Shown: in pieces, positions 24,786 to 38,900 of the stretch
Layout of the letters: each line of letters starts with the position of its first letter
Position numbering within the stretch: the first letter of the stretch is position 1
NCBI GenBank assembly: GCA_014773175.1
Contig: VXCM01002506.1
Coordinates: forward strand, 62,001 to 126,000
Direction: 5' to 3'
Source of the DNA: Lucifuga dentata
Taxonomy: Eukaryota; Chordata; Actinopteri; Ophidiiformes; Bythitidae
DNA: 64,000 nucleotides
Program-made: the position numbers and the translations under genes
The notes under the pieces: generated by a model
Databases searched by the model: none
Told to the model about the DNA's origin: nothing
Seen by the model: only the letters and a program-made list of their open reading frames with translations

Positions 24786-25121
24786 GTGAAAGTGAAAAAG
24801 CTGCACACACCCTCATATACTCACCCTTAAGTCCACTTCACAAAAAAAAAAAAAAAAAAAAAAAATCTAATTTGTTGACTTGATGCAAAAGTAGGCAGCA
24901 GGCTGCCACTTGCAAACAGCAACTAACTTCTGCTTGGTGCCATCAAGCACAAAATATCTTGACCAAAGTTCAAAGTTAGCTTTATCACTCGATGCAGTAG
25001 CACTGTTTCTACTTACCATCCATTTCTTCTTTGAATGAGGTCTTCTGTATTTTAGATTCACCATTTTATTTTGTACACAGTTTGAATGATTATTCAGCAT
25101 CCTCCATGCTTCATTTTTCTA

Positions 25122-25177
<56 letters not shown>

Positions 25178-28100
25178 NTCTACCCTCCCACAGGTTGCTG
25201 ATCAGAAAACCAAAGGTGAGTGTCATTATAAAGTAAATTACACGCTTTCATCCGCCTCATTTTCTAAAACCACTTGCCAACCACTGACATGCGTTAATCA
25301 GCTCTGATTAGCATGCCACACACACACAACACACACACATTCATTCGTTCATTCATTATACGCACATGTTATTCAACTTTGTTGCACACAAATAGACACA
25401 TTTTGCACATGCATGCACAGTTGTGTCGTTTGACTCTTGTTTTATAAACACACACAGCAGAGCAGATACAGTGGAATCTAATGCAGAGTGATGGTGAGAT
25501 TGTCTGTACTATGAGATGAGGAAACCCAGACAGCTACGGCATGGCATGGTGGGAAGGAGGGAAGTAGGAAGGGAGAAGATTGGAATAAAAGCAGGCATGA
25601 AGTTCAGCTGAAAACTACTATCTCCGCTCAATGAATCTTGAAGAATTCACGTCCCTTGGACATGTATTGTCGTATTGTAAGATTAGTTTTGGCAACATTC
25701 AGACACTAAGAAAAAAACTCCAGTTGCCTCTGCTGCTAACAGCAGCCATAGTGACATGCTTGTGCTTTGGATTTTAAGTTGTGTTATATGAGGAGTATAA
25801 ATTAGCTTATCTCTTAATGTGATTTGTATATGGTTAAGGTTAATAGATAGTTGTAGAACCACAGTTAGGTTTGAACTTGGTATGTCATGGCAAGGTTTAA
25901 GCTTTTACAGTATGAAAATGAAGTATAGCTATAGTTGCTGCTGGTAGGTATTAGGATTCTCATATCAGTAATTTGAGCCCTTTTCATGTGCTTTTCATTT
26001 CTGGCATTAAAATTGCACATCTTCAAATTATTTTGTTTGTTCACTGAATGACTTAGTTCCTTACCTCTGATAGATAATTTCTGTCCTGTCCTAGATCTGT
26101 CCCTATCCTTTAGCTTTTGTGAGGCGTACGTCTGATATTTGTAGATGTAGCCCTTATGCAGCCATAAAGTACATCAGAACCTTGATGACTTTTTTTAATG
26201 ACCTAGATAACACAAACAACAACATCAAAGGTTTATAGCAAAACTCTTTTAAGGGATCTTAAAGATAATTGGTTATATTGACTTATTCAGTCCAACAGCC
26301 AACAAAGCTGGATTAAATTCAACTGGTCTTTAATGTAAGTTGATAGGGTAAACCGAATTAGTCCGTGTCCCATTGTTTTCTCATAACTACTGAACTTAAT
26401 GCTGTTAATTTATAGCAATACATAATTTCAGACAAATCAAGTAATTTACTTGTACTACTTGATAAATTGACGAAACAAACTATATTGTGTACAAATGAGT
26501 AAAATGAGTGATTTATAATTAGAAGGCACAATTTGTGCATGTCCACCACCATGTATGTATGTATTTAAATATGTATATACATATGTACATACCCCAGTTT
26601 GAGCACCATTCTAAGTTTGAGCACCGTTCTAGCTATCTGGTGTGACTGTTGGGCTTTAGGAAAGGTCAGTACAGTTTGTGTTGAACTCCTTTTTAATTAT
26701 CCTCCCTGTGTCTCAACACCCCCCCTCTGTGAGCTAGGCCTGTTGGCACAAAGCAAGTTACTTTGACTTGCCCTGTGTATTGAATTGCAATGCTATTTTA
26801 AATTTTTATTTGAATTAACTTTTAATTTCACTTTTTACTCTTGGGACATGGCACACAAATGGCAAAAAAGTTCAGACTCCTCCAGGTTAGCATTGAAATT
26901 GAGCTAAATAAATGACTACTTCACACTGAAATATGAAACCCAGTTATTGGGAGAAACCAGGTTAATGTAAAAATTGGATAACCTGAGTTTGCATGCAGTT
27001 GATAATAATATTTCCCCCCGTTGCCAGTCATACATTACAGTAGAACCAAGATTGGCACATTCTGGCATAAGTTAAAGAAATATATGAGAACTGGGTTAAG
27101 TGACATGAGCCTGACAGAGAGAGAAAGAGACAGCATACAGGTTTAGTCTTGTCAGCTGAGAGCTGGATTAAGTTTTATTTCTCACAGGTTTCTCACAGAA
27201 TATACATTAACATTTTTGCATTATATAAATCTGTGTATCAAGTAATAGTGGCAAGAATGGCAGAGGAAATGCTGCGGGCCAAAGAGATCTGGGAGAGAAG
27301 TCAGCAGACGGGCACAGCTAACAGAGAGAAGGAGGAAGGGTGAAGAAAGTGGAACAGGGTATTGCAGGGTCAGATAAAAGCAAAAATAAAAGAAGGAAAA
27401 GAAAGTAATGAAGCAGTGAGCATTTAAGACAAGTGCCAAAAATGACTGTTGGGAGACGATGACGATGCTAATATAAAGGAGAGCTAATGACATGAACATT
27501 ATTTTATGGTATGTTTAATGAGAGATGGATAAAGAAGGAGACATAGAATGAGAAACTGATTTTGTGTGTGTGTGGTTGTTACTCATTCAGAGAAAAAGAT
27601 AAAGTAAGGAAAAAAATAAAGGGCTAGTTTGTAGGCTAATTGTTCAGTGAGCCATCAGGACCTCAGTACGTTTGCTTATAACCTCCTATTTGCAACATCT
27701 CACTTAAAAGGAAGCTTGCTTCCTCTGGAATGAGTTGAGTTTTCATGCGTGACACTAAATAATGGAGGTGTAAATGTATGAGCGAAGGGAGAAAATCAGT
27801 ATGTGGCTGTGATTTGTGTCTTTCCATCCATGTCAGTGATTTCTGCCTTCCTTATAGACTCGCAGAAATTCATAGACACACATGCACATCAACATTCCCC
27901 CCCCCATCCTCACCGTCTTTTTCTGCTTCACACTCAGCAAGCCTACTCAGTCCCAGGCATTTCAATTTGTTTGCAGTAATCGATCTCGGCCTCGCACATT
28001 CATATGTATGAAAATGAGATAAAGCTTCGGCACAGTGGAATTAACTTCTCTGCCCCCCATTAGCCATGGAGCTTCACAGAACGCGGGGCTCCGGGAGGTA

Positions 28101-31100
28101 ATGCCCTGCACGGCCTCCCCCACACGCAGGCTGGACCTTTGAGGCAGGGCCCTCCCACCCTCCCTTTCTCCCAGCCCCCATTATACAGAGGGAGGCTGAT
28201 TATTCACCCCCCAACACACACAGTCACACGCAACTTCATTTCCATCTCTGACACCAACGCAATCACGATCAGTCATTGGATTGCTGCACACGCCTACCAA
28301 CTTTGACAAAAATATATTCATGGCAAGACGCACGCACATGCATGAAAAATGTCCGCGTCTGTCCCCCCACAAACACATATTCTAAGATACCCACAGTTTT
28401 ATTAAAACACACACATACACCTCCCTACAGCAGCTTAGACCCTCTCCATCTATTCTCAGTGAGTGAAACAAATGCTTACATCATGAAATTGCAAAACAGC
28501 CAAGGCAATAATATAGTAGCCATGGTGGCTCTTGGCAGGCTTACACACACACATTCAAAGATTGATGAAGTTGTGAGAAAACACTGCTAGAGTAGAGATG
28601 ACTCAAGTATAATTCATGAAACAGGTTGCTACGTACAGGCACAGGAAGCCACATTAAGACCAGAATGCGCCTGTTCGCACTCCAATAATCAGAAAATCAG
28701 CCATGATGCTCCATTTCTGCTGCTCACACACTTTTCACTGCTGAGAGTTGAAAGAACAAATGTAATGTATGTCAGTCTCTTATCCCTTGCATTCCTGATT
28801 CCTCCTTACCCACGCACTTTCTTCCCCTTTTCATTTCAACCCAGACACGCTCTGCCCTTACGACCTCATCTTGTAATATATTTACATTCTGTCAGTATGT
28901 CGATAACAGCATTATATTTTTCAAAGTGCATAAACACGAGTGTGTCATATAATTCTGCGTTGGATTAATTTGCAATTTCACATGCTATTAATTGCGTCAA
29001 CTCTTGAAAGGGAATTTCATGAATCGCAATCTAATTACAGGCTAATTTGCTTTAGGAGTCGGTGTGCTTTTCTCTTCTGTTAACCACATTTCTAAACACT
29101 CAATGAATTAATAGTGAATAGCTTGTGAATTACGTCCTGTGGATTTATGACTGCCAAGCATAATTGTTTTTCCTCTACCCCCTGTGTACTCGCCCTGCAT
29201 GCATGTCAAGTGCTGGAGGAGAATGAGGGATGGAGGAAGAGAATAGGGAGAGAGAGAGAAAGGAAAGGAGAGGGGTCCCCAAACTTAAACAATGCTTTCC
29301 CTTCAGTGTATTTATGTTGAAAGATCACTCACATGCTGCTGACATGAGAGCCCGTTCAATTCCTCTTTCCCTCCCCCACCCTTTCTCCCACAACAGTGAG
29401 CTGCTTCGCGTCAAACATTAGGCAGATTAATAGGATGCAGCCCAGCAGATATGAATGACATTTCATACCTTCTGTGCTTTGTGTTTGTGTTTGTGTACAT
29501 GAAAGCGTGTAAGGCTGAAAGACTGCTTTGTATATCTGCATAAGAGGCCCTTCTTTTTCTAGCCTCGGACCATTGTCATCAGATAGCGTTTAGACCATAA
29601 AGAAGAGGGAATAAATTGTCCGCATCGTTATTGTTCTATCATTTGAACTGGATACGATGGTGAACTGTTTCTATATATATATATATAGTAACACAGTAAT
29701 GCCTTAGTGTATTAATCATATTGTATTAGACCCTCGTTTGAAACATTCTTCTCCTTTTTGTTGTTTTTTTGGATTGCACATGGGACCCAAAATAGATTCC
29801 ACTCCAAATTGCTAGTGGGCTCTTTATGCCGGGAAAAGTGATACGTTCTAATGACCCTAGGGCTCTGGGTGGGAGACCACGTTTCTCATTTGGGTATCAG
29901 CCTTAAAAAGTTTAAGATGCTGTCTTTCATTTTTATCTGTCAGTGCCAAAAGACAAGCATCCTCAGGACCTGGCCCAGGATGGAGGTGTAAAATGATTTT
30001 GTAAAATAATGACAAAAAGTTTTTTTCTTTTGTTTGTTTTTTAGAGGTTGGGGGGATGGGGGTTATAAGAGAGTGTGAGTTAAGGGCGTGTTGTGGGGAG
30101 AGGTCACAGGAGGCACCGGAGTCGCAGGGAGGTGCATTAGGCAAGTGTCAGTCTCTATAGCAACGGCCTGTTATGGGAAAGGTGAGGGGTGAGAAACGGT
30201 GCCTTTATTTAATGTGTGAGAGAAGGAGTTTCTGTTTTTCCTCTAATACTGACAGATGGGATCTTATATAGACACGCCCACTTGACCTTCCCTTGTTTGT
30301 TTAAACATACACATACTTAATTGCACACGCATACGCATGCCCTCACTGACCTAAGGTTCCTCAGTGTTTGCCCTGTCAAAACAACCAAGCTTCATTTGTA
30401 TGTGCTCCTGTGCTTTCAGAATAAGTGACTGAAATTATTTAAAGGACCATACTGGTGATTTTTCATGGTAAGCCCAATAAATGCTACCCGCTTACATGTT
30501 ACATGTTTGGTTTTCCAAAACATAAAACCATTTTAGTTTTCCTGTTAGTTTGCCCCCTAGCCTTCCAAATTCAAATACTAAGGTGATAAGCCCACTGTAA
30601 AATGAAATGTTTCACCTAATTTTTTTAGTTAAACCCTCTTCTCCTCGGACTATATTCCCCAGCGGAGACATACATTTTCTTCTGTGCATCTCCATGTTGG
30701 ACAGATTAAATTAGATTTGACAAAAAAATAAGACCAGCATTTGGTTCTCTGTGATGTACATTTCAAGTCTCTACAACTTGATTTTTATATTACTGGAATA
30801 AACTGAAATCAGTGGCTGCCTGGGAGATAGGAAAAACAAATCTAAAATGTACCATATTGTGTTTTAGCAAATGGTTGGCAGTAATGTAACGTGTATGCAA
30901 GTTGTATTTGTTGGGCTCAAATATGCAAAAATCACTGATATGCTCCTTTGATACTATTGGAATGACTTCAAATTACTCTGAAAAGCCCTTTGAGATGTTG
31001 TGTGTGATATTGGGCTGTACAAATGAATAGTTGACTTCTGGGAATATGATATGATAAAGGTGTGAACTTAGCCAAGAGTGCAGCGGGTATTGCATGTTTC

Positions 31101-34100
31101 ACCATCATTATAAGCTTATTAGACACAAACATTGATGCTGACTGTTGTACACCTACTTAAAACCATTTGTAAACACATTTGATAGGCAGTGTATCCAGTT
31201 GTTGTACAGAGATTAAACCACTTTAAAAGACATCCTGTATTTTCCCTGCATTACCTAGATCAGAGTGCTTCATGGATTGGGAAATGCAGTCTTGTGTAAG
31301 CATGAAGGCCTCTGCGTTGTGTCCATCCCTCCCCCCCGCTCTAAACATGGCTGCATATTCAAGTGGCTCTGCTGACAATAGACAGAAATGTGGGAACCTC
31401 TGCTGCCTGGCACAAAGCCGGGGCGATCAATCTCTTTTCTTTTTTAACAATACACCCTCTTCTTGCCCAGCTCTATATTTTATGGTTCCATGGTTTCACC
31501 CCCTATATTATTTTCTATGCTCTCTTCTTTTCTCCATCCATGCTCCCTTGTTCTTTTAATGTTATTGTTTCTCTCTCGTCGTGTGTAATTAACCATTTAG
31601 TGTGAGGAAGGGCTGTAATTATAAGTTTGGTGGAGGGTTGCAGAGAGTGCCTCAGCTGGAGGATTTAATGGAATATACAGTGCACTTTTTTTTTTTTTTT
31701 TTTANTTTTTTTTTTTTTTTTTTAACAAGTGCTTATTTAATTGGCTCTTCCTTTCATCTTCAATTAGAGCTACTAAGGCCGCCACCACATAACGATCTGC
31801 ATTTGGTTTTCACATCACAGCTCTCACTGGCACTATTATGGGCTTGACCACGGTAGGCGACGTCGCCTCTTCTCTGTTCATTTCCAATGGAACCAGTGCG
31901 AAGAGGCAATGACTGCAAGTCCTCCTCCAGCAAAGCGACATGCGATGCTCGAGCTCATGAAATTTCACACTCGTGCACATCCACATGCATACACAGGCTA
32001 GCAACACGATCCAAGAAAGTTGAAAATTTTTCAATTTTTCATCACTTTTGCCTGACGATGACTAATCAGCAGGGGTTTCATTGATGGACCAATGAGCTAA
32101 CAGTATACAGCAGCCATCCTCAAAGTCTGGACTCCGGTCTGGATCCAGACCGAACCACTTCTGTCTCCGGACTCTGAGCAAATTATACTTTTTATATGTA
32201 TTATTTGTATTATCGCGAGACATCACTGCGACACAATGAGTCAAAATTCTCCGCTTGGCTCCACGGTAAGCAGCACTCCAAATGTCTGACTGCTCCATTA
32301 TTTGTGTGAGAATGTTTACTCTGCTTTGGTTTGGTCCAGTCACATTCAGCGTCCCGTCATCTCCATGACAACGATGGGTTGACACGGCGTTGGGCTTACT
32401 GAGAGTTGACAGCGCAGCTAGTTTCATCAGCAGTTAGCTTGATTCAGGTCGGATTGGCCATTGGGAGAGGCGGGACTCCCCCTCTCCCACTCAACACAGT
32501 CCGACCCTGGCTTGACTGACCTTAATAAACAGNGGGACTCCCCCTCTCCCACTCAACACAGTCCGACCCTGGCTTGACTGACCTTAATAAACAGACCTTT
32601 GTCTTATTGAAAATTTTCTTTGTGTGGACCTTTAAGATTTGTATTTGAGTACCCCTGGTATACTGCTTAATCGCTTGCAGATAAACATAGACGAAAAGTT
32701 GGTACTAGCTGTCTCTGATTTCCCTGTTTTCTATGACATCTCCAGAGCAGCATATAGAAAAAACAAAAAGCATCGGCCTCAAATAGCAGCCAATCTAAAA
32801 TCAATACATATCTATGCAAGGATCGTCTCTTGTGCTGTTATTTTACACAGTTAAAGTTAAATGCTTACACAGTTGCATACAGAGAAAGACTGCCTTTTTA
32901 TTTGATTTGATATTAATGTGAAAACATATAAAATTACTTTTTAACAGAACAGATATGGTGCATGTATATTTATAGTTGAAATAAGCAGCAACAAAATCTT
33001 AGAGTAATTTTTGTGCTAAATATTTATTTGTACATTTTGGGAAGGGGCTGCGTTTATTACATTTTGGCACTACTTCTGATCCGCTTTTGTTGTCTGTTTC
33101 CATGGCAACCATCCTTCACCAAGTGCGATGAGACCCGCGAGTCGCTCTGAAACTGTGCGTATCGCTTGCCGTGTGTCCGGCCCAACACATGGGGGCGATA
33201 AATTTCATCAGTCGCTGTCATTCGTCACTGACCGTGTGCTGAGCCCATTAGAACAGCGTAATCACAGTTTTGTGTCTTATCAAAATAATTTCAAAATTTG
33301 ATTTAGACTGACATCCACTGATGTCCAGTGGTGACAAATTTTGATTTTTGTCATTACATTATTATTTTTCTGTTCCATCGATGAAGCCTACAGATATACA
33401 TTCTCAAGCTCTCAAATTATCAATCTGTACAGTTTTTGGTGAGCTCTTGAGCTTTCCTCGACTCTACCTCTATTTCATTCTTTCTTAGTTATTATTCACT
33501 GATTATTGCTCTGCATCGTCACCACAGACCTGAAATGGCTTCATTTTATGTAATGTAACCTAATATGTCAGAGTTGTTTGTTCATACAGACTGGAAATAA
33601 AACATAAATTGAAAGGAAGAGGACAGTCAATGTTCCATTCACTCTCAGAGATTAATTAAACTCTCTTAGTTGTCCTTTTCATAGATTACTAGATGGTAAT
33701 AATTTTTGGAGCCGGTTCTTCAAGGGCACTCGAGAAGAAGAAACTCACATTCACATTATTTCTAAACTCTTAGCAAAAAAGTGTTAGTTTTTATATTTCT
33801 TCAAAAGCTTCTTGAGAACAGACACTTAAAAGATGTCCGATATTCATTTTGATCATTTAAAGCATTTACACCTACAATAAGGTTTCATGTTTTTTCTTCA
33901 AAGCATCCAGTTTAGTTCAGAAACGGTAAACTGCCAGCTGACTAATTTACTATGGGGATTTCATTCCCTTTCACTGGAAGTGAGTGTAAGCAGCACACAC
34001 ATTACTTAGTCATTTCATCTTTTGTAGACACACTCATCTAAGGGATTTTCCCACTTTTTTTCTCCTCACTCTCTTTTTTTCATGTCCGACCCCCACCTAT

Positions 34101-35192
34101 TCAAAGGCACTTACACAATCATTAAGAAAAGATCTCTCCGCCTCAAAATATGAGACTCAGTAAATGCATCTACGTTTGTGGAGCGGTTTCTCACACATCC
34201 ATTTTTCTCACCACTCAAACACACTGCCATTTTTGATGTCTCACTCGCAGGTGTACACAAACGCACACATCTCAGGAGAGAATTCATTTTCGCCAATATA
34301 CTTGTTAAATACAAATTAAACCAAAGATGGTTATTACACATTACCCAGCTGGATAGTGTTATGACAGCAATGATTTTGCTCTTTTTTGGTGGAGTTTCAA
34401 ATAAAATAATTGAACAGCACACAGATTGCAACTCGGTCTTAAATGTATCTTAATGTTTGAGAGAGATATGAACGCTTGGGCTGAAGAATTTAGTCATTTG
34501 CGACATAAGGGAGTTTTAGGGCGGTTTCATCCTTGTTACTACAACAACACAAACACACAGGCTGTCTGTAGCAGGGTGTGTATAAGACATGCTTGTGCTA
34601 AAAGAGTCATGTGTCTGTTTGTGTCTGCTGGTTCCATCTGCTTCCTGTAACAGACTGGCAGCAGACATGAGCACTGAGCCGACTGAGTAACACCTACTAA
34701 CAGGGGAAAAAGAGCGAGATAGAAGGGCACGTAGATGGCTAGCAGAATAAAAACATGGTTAGCGTTGGCGGGGAAAGATGAAGGAAAGAGAAAAGAAAGT
34801 AGACAGGGAGGTTGCACGGAGGGGAGAGACAGGGAAGTGGAAGGGNAAGGATGGAACAAGGGAGATGGCAGAGAAGGGAGCTAGAAAAAGAAGACACAGA
34901 AACATGATGAAGGAGGGAACAAGAGGGATAAAGACCCAGGGGGAGAAGAACACCAGGCTGAGAGGTAGACAGAGAGAGAGAAAGAAATGTTAGAGAACAA
35001 CCTGGAGACGGAATGAGAGAGAGAAGGGGTGACTGGAAACGGGAGGACATGGAGGAAAGGGGGAGGGCGCTGTGTATTCAGTGTCCTGCTGTCTGATTGG
35101 CTGAGGCAGCGTCAGGCTGGCTGAGCTGAATTTAATCAGAGATGTGCGTCACCAGCTGCTGTTCCAAGCCAGCAGCCAGCCAGATACTGCNG

Positions 35193-35225
<33 letters not shown>

Positions 35226-35318
35226 TTGACTAAAATCTCACTGTAAGGGGGCGCATGCAAGTGAATGTGTTATGCATTTTTAGTTATGCATTTTTATGCG
35301 TCTGGCAACATGAGAAGG

Positions 35319-35377
<59 letters not shown>

Positions 35378-35720
35378 ACGCGTGTGTGCGCACTTGTGTG
35401 TGTGTGGAAAGCTGTGTCTGAAGGACTCCTGGAGAAGAAAGCTAAAAAGTAGTATTATCCTCTAATTACTAATTACTCATACATACTGTATATAAAGAGG
35501 TTTTCTATGTTGTTTCTTAATGCAGATGAAAGTTTCTTGCATGTAATTAGTGTGTGTGTGTGTTTGTGCGTGTGTGTGTGTCAGTGCGTAAGCAGCCGTC
35601 TGGATTAGCACTGTGCTTACTGAGCGGCTCTCTGCTTTTAGAAGTGCTTTTAGACAGACTCTTGGCAGGCACAGCGATTACCTTGGTGCTCTGAATTCAT
35701 TGTACTCCGGCAGCACAGGG

Positions 35721-35754
<34 letters not shown>

Positions 35755-35898
35755 ATGCATGCGTGTGACACTGTCACTATGCGGTTAATCGCCAGCTCTG
35801 CAGTAACACAGGAATAGTTTACGCTTTCACTCTCTATTGAAACTTTAATTAACAATGGCAAAATGAGAGTGAAGCGTGCCATTTCGTAGCACTTCCTA

Positions 35899-35944
<46 letters not shown>

Positions 35945-38900
35945 CCTCTCTCCTCCCTTGAGTGAAAGCAGTCCTAGTTACAACTGTCATGTATCCTAGG
36001 GACTGTAGGAAACATTATGAACTATTCATTTGTTTACCTATGGAGCAAGAAAATGTAATTTACTGTAACTCTGGGGTGACTAGCTGTTGGCATGAAGCCG
36101 CTATTTCTCTCTCTCTGTCAAACAAATGGCAGCCATAGAAGCATACTCACAGCTTTATTCGTGAGAGAAAATAGCTCTCTACCAGACCTGCTGCACAGTT
36201 TTTCGTCTACTGCTACATGACATAAATTCAGTCATGCAGCAGTAGACTCGCACCAACACCCCCCTATCCCTGATTCTTCAATTAGAATTATTCAGAGTAC
36301 AGGGCAGACTTTTTTTATTTGGTGCAGCGTTGTTTTGGTTGCTAGCTATCGACTTTGTAGACTAATGCTCCATGAAATGGCTGGCTGGTCCACGGGGAAA
36401 GGGTCAGGCATAGGCCACACCAGCAGGGGAAAGGTGTGTCTGTTTGTGTGTGTGGGAAGAAAGAGTGAGAGAGCGTAATGAAGAGGAAAGGACACGTCTG
36501 CATGTGTTTGTGCGCCTATGTTCAGTCAGCAGAACAAAATCTGACCTTTTCATAGAGCTCGTCTGGGCCAGTAACATATGTTCAGCAACAGTCTGCAGGA
36601 AACGCTTAGTTAAAGGGGCAGTGCACAAAAACCACACCATGCAGAAGCAGATCGATTTGGTCAAATTTCCCTGAGAAAAAAATTGATGAGAGCGAGCAAG
36701 TTTTCACAGAATGCATTCAAACACGCATGAAAAAAGTTTTGCCAGTCATTCTTCTGAGGCAGACAAAAATTTCAGCATTACTACTTCCTTAAAGGACCAT
36801 ACCACCCATTTTGCATGTTTGAACCTAATTTTCATACGTTACGTTACTGACAATCATTTCTCAAAGGATAAAACTGTATTTCAGCTTTCCTGATATTTGT
36901 GCAAAATCTCTTAATCTTTCAAAATCAAATATTCAAGCGATACACCCACCTTAAAAATCGATGTTTCACCTGCTAGTAGTTACGCAGCCTTATGAAGTCA
37001 CAGTCGTTAAAAAATTCTTCGATAAACGCAGGCCTTCTTTTGGGACTATATTCCCTGGTGGAGACATACATTCACGCTGCGCTTTTTATTGCGCTGAAAA
37101 TGCTAAAATTACAAAACTTGGGAAAAAACTGAATACGTGTTGTTTGCGATAATGGATTACCTATCCCAAGAACGTTTCAAATATCTACAAGTTGATTTTA
37201 ATAGCGTACCAGAACGAACTGAAACCATGTCTGAAACTGTCTGGCGATCTGGAAGGTAGGAATTTTTTGTTTTTTTAAACTCACCGTTCCAGTAGTATGC
37301 TTTGAGAAATGATTGTCAGTAATGTTACATGTATCAAAATTGAATATATGAGGCTCAAATATGCAAAATGGGTGGTATGGCCCTTTAAAAAGACTTCCAA
37401 TTACATTTTTTGTTTGTCAGCTATTATCATTTTCCAGCTCTACCAAGACAAATGTACTGTTAGGTAGTTTTAAGGACTAACAGTAATTGAACTCATGCAT
37501 TAATGCCTTGGCACGTGCTTTTGTCTTTCTCAGTGCCAGAGCCTACTCCTGCTAAGCCCAGTCCCGGCCCACCCCACCACCTCCACCCTGCTAGCCCCAC
37601 ACTGCCCCTGTCCTCCTCCTCCTCCTCCTCTTCGTCTTCTGGCAATGGCAAGCGCACCTCATCAAGTAGCCAGCTCTCGACTCCAACTCCAACTCCCCCT
37701 CAGCAGCAGTGCCAGTTGTCCTCTGCCAGTGCTCGATACCCGCCCAGAGAGGTGCCCCCTCGCTTCCGTCAGCAGGAGCACAAGCAGCTACTGAAGAGAG
37801 GTCAGCCGCTGCCTGCAGGAGCCCTCAGCACTCTCACCCTCTCCTCCTCCTGCACCACCTCATCTTTGCCCTCGTCTTCGTACTCGTCTTCTTCTTCGGC
37901 TACTAGCAGCACTACCCCAAACTCTGCCACATCTGCTGCAGGGAAACGCCACCCAGGTTTGTTTCAGTGTAACGAAAAATATACCTTGTAATATTTTTGG
38001 GGTGGTTATTTTTTCATGAAATGTTTTGGTGGTGGTTGAAATCTTTTCATCATCACTTTCTTCACGTTCTTTTTCTTCTAAATCCTGTTAAGATGTTTTG
38101 TTGTTGATAATGAGAACGTGCTTCAACAGTTATTTTCTCCACACACACACACACACTCAGGCCTCTATAGCCAGCGGTAGCCTTTTAATGAACTCACTGG
38201 TGGCCCCTTAGATTAGTTATACAGAACCTGCCTTGAGGTCCTCATTGTGTGTGTGTGTGTGTTTGCTTTATGTAGTTGTTCGCAAGTAATATATTTGTAT
38301 GAATGGCCATGAGTCTGTAGTTTTGTTTTTTTTTAAACTCTTTTTCTTTTTATATGCATATTAAGATTTCCAGTTTTTCATTATTATTTCAGCTTTTTCT
38401 ACTGTCCTGAATATCTGCTTGTATTCCTCCCAAGAGCTTTAATCGATTTTTTCGGTCTGATTAACACTGTAACAGACAGAAAGATAACTGGACCTCACAT
38501 TGTCTAACATGTAGCACTGTAACTGTGAAAGTATAGTTATGAGAATACCTCTGCAGCACACTGTCTTCATGCTTTGTGCTTTGAGGAGGAGCTGGCATAG
38601 CAAGCTTCCTCTTCCTCACATCTCCATTGCTTCTCATCTCTCTTTTTCTTTTCATCACTCTTGTTTGCTGCTTTGTGGCGTCTTTCATCACTGAATTGTG
38701 TTTGCTTGGAGAACACCAGGTACTCAGTAAACAGCTCAGTAAGCAGTTGCGGTGCCTGGTTAGCTAGTCAGCTAGCTTCAGTCCTCTGCATCACAGAGAT
38801 AATTGTGCATTCTAACGTGCGCTCCGTCTAGTCTCTTTGGTTTTTATGCTCAGAATTATGACACAAAGCCCAGCCTGTAAGGAATAACAAATAGCCTGTC

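Larger units (their letters stand above)
31839..33247. mobile_element. TTA-flanked, PIF/Harbinger-like element (1.4 kb)
   Basis: The left end is TGGGCTTGACCACGGTAGGC (31839 on). The right end, read inward on the other strand from 33247, is TGGGCTCAGCACACGGTCAG. Both are immediately flanked by TTA (31836-31838 and 33248-33250). A 3-bp TWA duplication with GG-rich inverted ends is the hallmark of PIF/Harbinger transposons. No transposase frame is visible, so it is non-autonomous. About 61 bp of its length is an assembly duplication around the N at 32,533, and a second element may be nested at 32,101-32,665. Confidence 0.45.
25216..37533 (+). other. tnrc6c: tnrc6c intron 3 (12.3 kb)
   Basis: No coding exon is recognised between the microexon and exon 4. 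The intron holds TTAA-flanked element copies B (30.4 kb) and C (36.8 kb), the TTA-flanked element at 31,839-33,247, N gaps at 31,705, 32,533, 34,846 and 35,191, long TG/TC/CA microsatellites at about 35.2-35.9 kb, and an AT-rich block at 28,880-29,180 that may be a conserved non-coding element. Confidence 0.6.
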
